7,301 nt of DNA from Spirochaetaceae bacterium (lineage in GTDB: Bacteria; Spirochaetota; Spirochaetia; Treponematales; Breznakiellaceae), in the NCBI GenBank assembly GCA_031265535.1, contig JAISCO010000401.1, positions 1-7,301 of the forward strand. The letters run 5' to 3'. Below the pieces are notes generated by a model. That model did no database searches, had not been told where the DNA came from, and saw only the letters and a program-made list of their open reading frames with translations. The first letter of the stretch is position 1. The number at the start of each line of letters is the position of its first letter. Of this stretch, positions 1-5,219 are shown piece by piece. Position numbers and translations under genes: made by a program.

Positions 1-283
1 CCGCGTTTTGCAGCGCCTCACGCGCCGCGTCTATGTCTTTTTCCAGGGCGCGGCACAGTCCGGCCACGGCGCTGTTTTTGATTATTCCGGAAATCGTCCG
101 AACCGACTCAAGGTCGCCCGGGCTGGACGCGGGATAGCCCGCCTCTATTACATCAACGCCAAGCAGTTCAAGCCGCTTTGCTACCTCAATTTTTTCCGCG
201 ACATTCATCGAACACCCCGGCGACTGTTCGCCGTCTCGCAGTGTCGTATCAAAAATACGCACCATCCGTTTTGCGTCCGCCAT
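1..283 (-). CDS. leuA: 2-isopropylmalate synthase, N-terminal part (cut by window edge)
   Basis: Translation of the minus strand from the ATG at 283-281 gives 94 codons that run off the left edge. The enzyme condenses acetyl-CoA with 2-oxoisovalerate in the first committed step of leucine synthesis, in the cytoplasm. Near the start are FDTTLRDGEQSPG (residues 11-23), the hallmark of the HMGL-like TIM-barrel family including its metal-binding Asp, then LGVDVIEAGYPASSPGD (41-57), typical of LeuA. The start is supported by an AAAGGAG ribosome site (minus strand, 298-292) eight bases upstream. Related Claisen enzymes (citramalate or homocitrate synthase) share the first motif. The YPASSPGD segment favours LeuA, but the C-terminal regulatory domain that would settle it lies outside the window. 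It is transcribed away from the operon on the right. Confidence 0.9.
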   Translation of the reverse strand, partial: MADAKRMVRIFDTTLRDGEQSPGCSMNVAEKIEVAKRLELLGVDVIEAGYPASSPGDLESVRTISGIIKNSAVAGLCRALEKDIDAAREALQNA

Positions 284-327
284 AACAAAAACTCCTTTGC
301 CTGCCGTTCTGATAAGTTATGATAAAT

Positions 328-356
328 ATCGTATACTTCTGGAAGTTTTTACACAA
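328..356 (-). promoter_or_regulatory. possible leuA promoter
   Basis: Read on the minus strand, TTGTGT (356-351) and TACGAT (333-328) are separated by 17 bases. Each matches the sigma70 consensus at four of six positions. The position would give a leader of roughly 35-40 bases before leuA. It is the best pair I could find between leuA and the heptamer array, but it is weak. Confidence 0.3.
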
Positions 357-361
357 CACAC

Positions 362-466
362 TAAAAAAGGAAAAAGGAAGAAAGAAAAAGGAAGAACAAT
401 GAGCAATGAACAATGGACAGTGAACAGTGAGGAATTACTTTTTACTTCTTACCTTTTCTTTCTTAC
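362..466. repeat. phased heptamer mosaic array (15 units of 7 bp)
   Basis: From 362 to 466 the sequence can be cut into fifteen consecutive 7-base units with no phase break. The first five (362-396) fit roughly GGAARAA, the next five (397-431) fit CARTGAR, and the last five (432-466) fit TTYTTAC, whose reverse complement is GTAARAA. Outer units are thus near-complementary: 376-396 matches the reverse complement of 446-466 at 18 of 21 positions, making a degenerate inverted repeat around the CARTGAR core. Degeneracy is concentrated at purine/purine positions. It resembles in style the heptameric short tandem repeats known from cyanobacterial intergenic DNA. I do not recognise it as a named element. 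Confidence 0.75.
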
Positions 467-720
467 AAAAGGGGGAAGCGCATCAATCATAACCGTTAAA
501 ATTTTGAGATAATGTGATAAATTTTTTGTCGCGGCTCCCCCCGCCCAAAAACGGCACGTGAACTAGTGAGCGTGTGTAAGTATGTGGCAGCATGGCGTAG
601 GCCCAAAAAACTTACTGTTACATGCCGCTTAAAGGCCGCGCTCCATAGTCCTCATTCCGCTGCGCGCGCCAACGAAAGTTGGCGAACATTCCGGTCTATT
701 CCACTACCCCCGCCCATTAT
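467..720. other. intergenic stretch without a convincing gene; possible dispersed element
   Basis: No open frame of credible length or composition is present on either strand; the best is a 36-codon frame on the minus strand (593-483). The stretch carries a run of C residues near 537-544, a short inverted repeat GTAAGT/ACTTAC (576-581, 610-615) and a perfect hairpin at 667-684. The GC-rich part from about 590 to 700 differs in composition from the A/T-rich DNA on either side and sits between two heptamer arrays. A mobile or dispersed intergenic repeat would look like this, but I have only one copy in view. Confidence 0.35.
667..684. other. perfect hairpin with GAAA tetraloop
   Basis: CGCCAAC (667-673) and GTTGGCG (678-684) form a perfect 7-bp stem closed by GAAA, a GNRA-type loop on the plus-strand transcript. 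No T-run follows, so an intrinsic terminator is unlikely. It could be the structural core of a dispersed palindromic element. Confidence 0.6.
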
Positions 721-786
721 CAATGAGCAGTGAGGACAATTCAAGTAAAAAGGAAAAAGTAAAAGGGAAGAAGGAACAGGTAAGTT
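721..786. repeat. second heptamer array
   Basis: Two CARTGAR units (721-734) are followed by a 10-base joint and then six in-phase units fitting GKAARAR (745-786). These are the same two unit classes as at 362-466, but the second class now reads on the plus strand without inversion. The reuse of both classes in the same order of elements suggests a common origin for the two arrays. Confidence 0.6.
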
Positions 787-809
787 CGCAGACATCTTAA
801 CGCAAATTT

Positions 810-827
810 CAATTTTTGTTAAAATTG
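810..827. promoter_or_regulatory. inverted repeat overlapping the -35 box
   Basis: CAATTTT (810-816) and AAAATTG (821-827) are perfect inverted copies around TGTT. The right arm overlaps the first bases of the putative -35 box (825-830), a position typical for a repressor or activator site. The A/T-rich content makes chance occurrence quite possible. Confidence 0.35.
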
Positions 828-854
828 ACCGATAATCTAAGGAAAATCTATATT
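825..854 (+). promoter_or_regulatory. sigma70-type promoter of the four-gene operon
   Basis: TTGACC (825-830, five of six to consensus) and TATATT (849-854, five of six) are separated by 18 bases. Transcription would begin near 861. It is the only good promoter between the second heptamer array and the first gene, and would leave a leader of about 208 bases. An overlapping alternative -10, TATTAT (851-856), has poorer spacing. Confidence 0.55.
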
Positions 855-860
855 ATAGGA

Positions 861-1057
861 GCCGGTTCCAAAACTGAAGTTTTGTAACAGCTTCAGAGTA
901 TAGAATTGTTCGGAAACTTCAGAGCCCGAACAAATTCCGCTTAAAAGCCGCAAAATGCCGTGCATTTTGCGGGACTTGTCAACTTAAAATGAACCTAAGG
1001 TTTATCGTGAACCAAGAGTTCACGTTGTCGAACAAGTCCAATTTTAGAATTGTATGT
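861..1057 (+). promoter_or_regulatory. highly structured 5' leader of the operon
   Basis: Between the predicted start of transcription and the ribosome site lie successive hairpins: CAAAACT/AGTTTTG (869-884); TTGTTCGG/CCGAACAA with a 12-base loop (906-933); an 11-bp stem with a 3-base loop (948-972); CGTGAAC/GTTCACG with a 5-base loop (1006-1024); and CAATT/AATTG (1039-1052). GGACTTGT (972-979) can pair with ACAAGTCC (1032-1039), closing a multi-branch around the 1006-1024 hairpin. CTGAAG (874-879) can instead pair with CTTCAG at 891-896 or 917-922. No stem is followed by a U-run, so simple attenuation is not evident. It matches no riboswitch class that I recognise. Confidence 0.5.
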
Positions 1058-1068
1058 GGGAGTAACGC

Positions 1069-3432
1069 ATGGAAAGCGAAAGAAAACCTTCGATTTTTAG
1101 CGATCGCGGTTTTATTGGTTCTGCCGGTGAGCTTGACGAATACGGTGTCTGGGTTAAAAGCAAACCTGAGGATATTGCCTTTGATAATAACGCTTTCTTT
1201 GATGACATAAGTAACGATATGGAAGTAACGGATAACGCGGCCGCATTTGATTTTGGAGTTGACGCCGTTGCGTCTCAATCGGATCTTGACGAGTCTGCGG
1301 ACTGGACATCTCCGGATCAATCATTAGACACAATAGCGGATGAGCCGGAAACGGACATTTTTGATATAGACTTCGGCGTTGACGAGCCGGCGGAGCAACT
1401 CCCTGATACTCATACCGGAGACCCTTCCACAGCGGCAGATGAACTGGAAACCTTTGATTTTGACTTGGACGAACCAGAGGAACATACCTCCGGTATCCAT
1501 GTTGAGGAGTTTTCTGATGTTAATGATGAGCCGGAAACGGACACTTTTGATATAGATTTCGGCGTTGACGAGCCGGCGGAGCAACTCCCTGATACTCATA
1601 CCGGAGACCCTTCCACAGCGGATGAGTCGGAAACGGACACTTTTGATATAGACTTCGGCGTTGACGAGCCGGCGGAACAACTCCCTGATATTCTTACCGG
1701 TGACCCTTCCATAGCGGCAGATGAGTTGGAACTGGAAACCTTTGATTTTGACTTGGACGAACCGGAGGAACAACTCCCTGATATTCATACCGATGACTCT
1801 TCTACAGCGGATGAGTCGGAAACGGACACTTTTGATATAGACTTCGGCGTTGACGAGCCGGCGGAACAACTCCTTGATATTCTTGCCGGTGACCCTTCCA
1901 CAGCGGCAGATGAACTGGAACTGGAAACCTTTGATTTTGACTTGGACGAGCCGGCGGAGCAACTCCCTGATACTCATGCCGGAGACCCTTCCACAGCGGC
2001 GGATGAACTGGAACTGGAAACCTTTGATTTTGACTTGGACGAACCGGAGGAACATACCTCCGGTATCCATGTTGAGGAGCAGGAAGCTTCCACAGCGGCA
2101 GGTGAACTGGAACTGGAAACCTTTGATTTTGACTTGGATGAACCGGAGGAACATATCTCCGGTATTCATGTTGAGGAGTTTTCTGATGCTAACGATGAGC
2201 CGGAAACAGACACTTTTGATATAGACCTCGGCGTTGACGAACCGGCGGAGCAGCTTCCTGATATTCTTACCGGTGACCCTTCCACAGCGGCAGATGAACT
2301 GGAACTGGAAACCTTTGATTTTAACTTGGATGAACCAGAGGAACACATCTCCGGTATCCATGTTGAGGAGTTTTCTGATGCTAATGATGAACCGCGATCC
2401 GACACAAGCATAGCTGATGTAATATCCGGCAGTCATGACGCTGAGACTGATTTTGCGGATATACCGGAAAAAACTGAAAAACCCAAAAAGCCGCAGGCGG
2501 TGGACACGGGCGAAACTGAAAATGCGGCGCTGCCTCAGATGGATACACGTTCAACCGAGCTTTTGCTAAAAATTGTTGATGAGCTTTCTACTATAAAGGC
2601 TGAACTAAGCCGCCTAAAGGATGAAATTTCAAATATTCGCGAAAACATCGCGTCGGCCGATTTTCAGATTGAAGCGGATGTGAACGGTGAGAATGAAACG
2701 CCTTCCGGCGAAGAACCCGCGGCTGTGATAAATAACGCCGGTATTGAGCTTAAAGAATCTGATATTTCCGGTAATCACGCTTCTGTTCTGGATACGGAAT
2801 TTTTACAGATGGAAGATGATGCGGCTCTGTCTAACGAGGCGGGGTCTCTCGTAGAAAATCCAGTGGAATTTTCCGCGGAAGATTCCGCGGAGTCCCCCGA
2901 ACTGTCCGTTGATCTGGATTTGAGCGAGGAAGATTTATTTCCTGATACACCGCCTTTCGGGACAGAAGCGGAGGCCGCTTTTTCTGAAATAATTGAAGAG
3001 CATCTCGTTGTGCCTTCTTTGCCGCAGGACGAGACATACACCGCGGACTATTTATCGCCGGATGAACGGGCGGCAATTGTCAGGGATGATGCTGCCGTTT
3101 TGAATGAGATAGCACCGCCTGTAGAACTTGAGCCTGAGCCGGCCGCGCCTCAGCCTGAACTGTCCAAACCGCTTAAGCCAAGCCCTGAGCCGGCTGTATC
3201 TCAATCTGAAATAGATACCCAAACCGCGGCACAGGCAGCGCCGCCGCAAACGCCGCTGAAAGCGGGGGAGGATATTACAGATTCACAGCAATTCAAAAAA
3301 GAATTACAGGTGGTGCTTTCGTATATGGACAGGCTGCTCGAATCTCTTCCCGATGAAAAAATAGAAGAGTTTGCGCGTTCCAAACAATTTGATATATACA
3401 AGAAAGTGTTCAAAGAGTTAGGTCTTGTGTAA
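1069..3432 (+). CDS. highly acidic repeat and coiled-coil protein, first gene of operon
   Basis: 787 aa with no signal peptide or membrane segment, so probably cytoplasmic. The N-terminus (residues ~8-35) contains GELDEYGVWVKSKPED, a block that looks conserved in treponemes from memory. Residues 91-439 are eleven acidic repeats. Residues 495-530 are a clear coiled coil, with hydrophobics at 502, 506, 509, 513, 516, 520, 523 and 527 (alternating 4/3). A Pro/Glu-rich linker (~684-715) precedes a charged helical C-terminus (736-787) with LLESLPDEKIEEF. The start is supported by GGGAG (1058-1062) six bases upstream. Its stop overlaps the next start in TAATG. I do not know its function. A scaffold or adaptor for the downstream Maf proteins is inferred only from operon position and architecture. 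Confidence 0.88.
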   Translation: MESERKPSIFSDRGFIGSAGELDEYGVWVKSKPEDIAFDNNAFFDDISNDMEVTDNAAAFDFGVDAVASQSDLDESADWTSPDQSLDTIADEPETDIFDIDFGVDEPAEQLPDTHTGDPSTAADELETFDFDLDEPEEHTSGIHVEEFSDVNDEPETDTFDIDFGVDEPAEQLPDTHTGDPSTADESETDTFDIDFGVDEPAEQLPDILTGDPSIAADELELETFDFDLDEPEEQLPDIHTDDSSTADESETDTFDIDFGVDEPAEQLLDILAGDPSTAADELELETFDFDLDEPAEQLPDTHAGDPSTAADELELETFDFDLDEPEEHTSGIHVEEQEASTAAGELELETFDFDLDEPEEHISGIHVEEFSDANDEPETDTFDIDLGVDEPAEQLPDILTGDPSTAADELELETFDFNLDEPEEHISGIHVEEFSDANDEPRSDTSIADVISGSHDAETDFADIPEKTEKPKKPQAVDTGETENAALPQMDTRSTELLLKIVDELSTIKAELSRLKDEISNIRENIASADFQIEADVNGENETPSGEEPAAVINNAGIELKESDISGNHASVLDTEFLQMEDDAALSNEAGSLVENPVEFSAEDSAESPELSVDLDLSEEDLFPDTPPFGTEAEAAFSEIIEEHLVVPSLPQDETYTADYLSPDERAAIVRDDAAVLNEIAPPVELEPEPAAPQPELSKPLKPSPEPAVSQSEIDTQTAAQAAPPQTPLKAGEDITDSQQFKKELQVVLSYMDRLLESLPDEKIEEFARSKQFDIYKKVFKELGLV
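1339..2385 (+). repeat. eleven in-frame acidic repeats within the first operon gene
   Basis: Eleven units of 29-33 residues begin at nucleotides 1339, 1438, 1525, 1621, 1720, 1810, 1909, 2002, 2101, 2194 and 2293. Type A units (1, 3, 4, 6, 10) carry ETDTFDIDFGVDEPAEQL; type B units (2, 5, 7, 8, 9, 11) carry ELETFDFDLDEP. Units 5 and 7 join a B head to an A-like tail. DNA identity is high: the first 96 bases of units 1 and 3 differ at two positions. A third or more of residues are Asp/Glu, and the whole 349-residue stretch has no Lys, Arg, Cys, Met, Trp or Tyr. Copy number is likely to vary between strains. Confidence 0.95.
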
Positions 3433-3752
3433 TGCAGGCCATGGAAACGGTTCGCCGCAAGCTTGATCATTACAAAAAGATATATTCGCCTTTGCAGGGT
3501 TTTGCTTTAGATTTTCCAAAAGACTTTGAGGAAAAATCAAAGCGGGGATTTTATAAACAGATCAGCGGAATGATTTCATCTTTTGGGGCGGCAGTACGTC
3601 TGCCAAGCAGCCGTGTTTTGGTTTTGCTGCCGAAAGAGTATGACTGCGCTCTTGTAGCGCACCGTATATGCGCCAACCTTGAGGCAAGCGCCCTGCTTTT
3701 TTTTGAAGCGAATAATACGGATATAATTGTAAATCTTATCAGTGATTATTGA
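3432..3752 (+). CDS. 106-aa protein of unknown function, second gene of operon
   Basis: The ATG at 3432 shares one base with the preceding stop (TAATG), which implies translational coupling; a second in-frame ATG lies at 3441. The protein starts with a basic helix (VRRKLDHYKKIY, residues 7-18), then a segment with GFALDFPKDFEEK (~23-35) and a C-terminal half of strand-helix-strand character with SRVLVLLPKEYDCALVAHRI (~59-78) and a further hydrophobic strand SALLFF. There is no signal peptide, membrane segment or catalytic motif that I recognise. Similar small proteins beside Maf genes in other treponemes seem familiar, but I cannot name a family. Its placement between the acidic protein and the Maf pair suggests a shared process, which is inference. 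Confidence 0.85.
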   Translation: MQAMETVRRKLDHYKKIYSPLQGFALDFPKDFEEKSKRGFYKQISGMISSFGAAVRLPSSRVLVLLPKEYDCALVAHRICANLEASALLFFEANNTDIIVNLISDY

Positions 3753-3755
3753 CGC

Positions 3756-5219
3756 ATGGAAGAAACGCTTGTTCGCGCTCAATGCGGCTTAAATACGGTG
3801 GCTGCCGGACAAAAAAATATTCACTCCCGCTACAATCCAATTATTGAAGCGGAACGTTATATCGATTCGTTAAATCCGCGGGGCTGCATTGAATATATTA
3901 TTTTGGCGGAATGCGGCCTTTGTTATGTAATTGAACCGCTGCGTAAAAAATTTCCAACGGCAAAAATTATCAGTCTGCATTTAAGCGCGTTTTATGCCGG
4001 TAAAAGTTATACAGCGCCTGACGCGGAATGGACGCCGGATTCACCTTTGTCCCTTAATGTATTTTTAGAAAATGAAATTGATGATACGGAAGCTGATAAA
4101 ATTAAAATCATTGAATGGCGTCCCGCCGCGTCTGTGTATAAACACGAATACTTAAATCTTATAAAAGAGATTACGGCATTTGTCAAACTATCAGACGCAA
4201 ACAAGCGTACCCGGACGGCTTTTGGACGGCGATGGTTAAAAAATGTTATTAGAAATTGTTTTTTGCTTAAAGATTGTATTAACATCACGCGGGTAACAAA
4301 AAGCGGTTTTGATTGCATTATTGCCGGGGCGGGTCCGGATTTGGAGGATGCATACGGCGCGATTCGGGATTTAACAAAAAACGGCGCTCTGTTGATAGCG
4401 GTTTCATCGGCGGTAAACGCTCTGCTTTACGCCGGTTTACATCCAGATATTATTGTTGCCTGCGACGGGGGTAACTGGGCTCATCTTCATCTTTTTGAAA
4501 GCATAAGATTTTTTTATGATAAAAAACCCGCCTATCCTGTTTTAGCGTTCAGCCTGAACGCGGCTATACCTTCACAGTGCGCCGTGTTTAATTTGCTGCC
4601 CATAAGTGATGAAAGTCTTTTTCAGGGTATCGCGGGTAAATTTTTTGATATTTCATGTTTATCTTTTCCGCAGCGCGGAACGGTCAGCGCGTCCGCTTTT
4701 GACCTTGCGCTGCATATAACAAGCGGCGTGATCTATACCGCCGGAATAAATTTTTCACATAAAGGTATTCGTACTCATGTAAAACCTTATGCGTTTGACG
4801 CGATTTTGTCGAATTCTACAGATCGTTTTCGTCCTCTATACACACGTCAATTTGAACGCGCGGACATGATTACAAAATCCGGCGCGAATAGTATATACGC
4901 CGGCTGGTTTTCCAGACAAAATTATCCGCGAAGTATATACTCGATAACGAATGATAATTGGGTCTTTACCGGCAAATCAAAAAAGATTACGGCGGATATA
5001 TTTACTTTTAACAAAAAAAAGGCGGAATTCAATCCTGTTACCAATTTTATTTCGGCATTATTTGCCGCGCTGGAATCGCCTGTAACAAAAGATCGATTAG
5101 CGTATGAATTGTCGGATATGTTGTTTGACGGCGGCGAATCATCCAAATATGAAAATCTGCGGGACGAGTTGCTGCAAATCACTGAAAAATACCGCATTAT
5201 AGAGGCGCGGAATGGATAA
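3756..5219 (+). CDS. MptE-like/DUF115 Maf-family protein, divergent paralogue
   Basis: 487 aa, starting three bases after the previous stop, with no strong ribosome site, so probably coupled. The Maf architecture is visible. The N-terminal domain contains IHSRYNPIIEAERYI (22-36) and a hydrophobic strand (46-51). A linker motif FGRRWLKNVIRN (156-167) follows, then the DUF115 core from about 187: GAGPDLED (191-198), AGLHPDIIVACDGG (to 239) and TAGINFSH (328-335). Maf proteins are cytosolic glycosyltransferases, best known for adding nonulosonic acids to flagellin. Compared with its neighbour, the GPSL serine is Asp195, the GADF aspartate is Asn332, the N-terminal glycine loop is AECGLCY, and about 35 N-terminal residues are absent. 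It may therefore be catalytically impaired or have changed specificity. Fold assignment is firm; activity is not. Confidence 0.85.
   Translation: MEETLVRAQCGLNTVAAGQKNIHSRYNPIIEAERYIDSLNPRGCIEYIILAECGLCYVIEPLRKKFPTAKIISLHLSAFYAGKSYTAPDAEWTPDSPLSLNVFLENEIDDTEADKIKIIEWRPAASVYKHEYLNLIKEITAFVKLSDANKRTRTAFGRRWLKNVIRNCFLLKDCINITRVTKSGFDCIIAGAGPDLEDAYGAIRDLTKNGALLIAVSSAVNALLYAGLHPDIIVACDGGNWAHLHLFESIRFFYDKKPAYPVLAFSLNAAIPSQCAVFNLLPISDESLFQGIAGKFFDISCLSFPQRGTVSASAFDLALHITSGVIYTAGINFSHKGIRTHVKPYAFDAILSNSTDRFRPLYTRQFERADMITKSGANSIYAGWFSRQNYPRSIYSITNDNWVFTGKSKKITADIFTFNKKKAEFNPVTNFISALFAALESPVTKDRLAYELSDMLFDGGESSKYENLRDELLQITEKYRIIEARNG

Noticed and set aside
8..322. A 104-codon plus-strand frame at the left edge
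   Set aside because: It is antisense to the clear LeuA coding sequence and runs through its ribosome site.
362..466. A CRISPR array
   Set aside because: The units are 7 bp, contiguous and without unique spacers. No cas-like gene is present.
297..512. A 71-codon plus-strand frame in the intergenic region
   Set aside because: Its central part translates the heptamer array, its start overlaps the leuA ribosome site, and it has no Shine-Dalgarno sequence of its own.
483..593. A 36-codon minus-strand frame starting MLPHTYTRSL
   Set aside because: It is short, lacks a ribosome site and lies in a probable dispersed intergenic element. It would be reconsidered only if conserved as protein elsewhere.
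948..972. The 11-bp stem as an intrinsic terminator
   Set aside because: It is strong, but followed by GACTTGTC rather than a U-run, so I kept it only as part of the leader structure.
989..1210. A 73-codon plus-strand frame overlapping the operon start
   Set aside because: It overlaps the well-supported first gene in another frame and begins inside the structured leader without a ribosome site.
1324..2436. A 370-codon open frame on the minus strand
   Set aside because: It lies wholly over the acidic repeats, and its length comes from a stop-free antisense phase copied with each repeat unit. The translation is repetitive and has no ribosome site or family resemblance.
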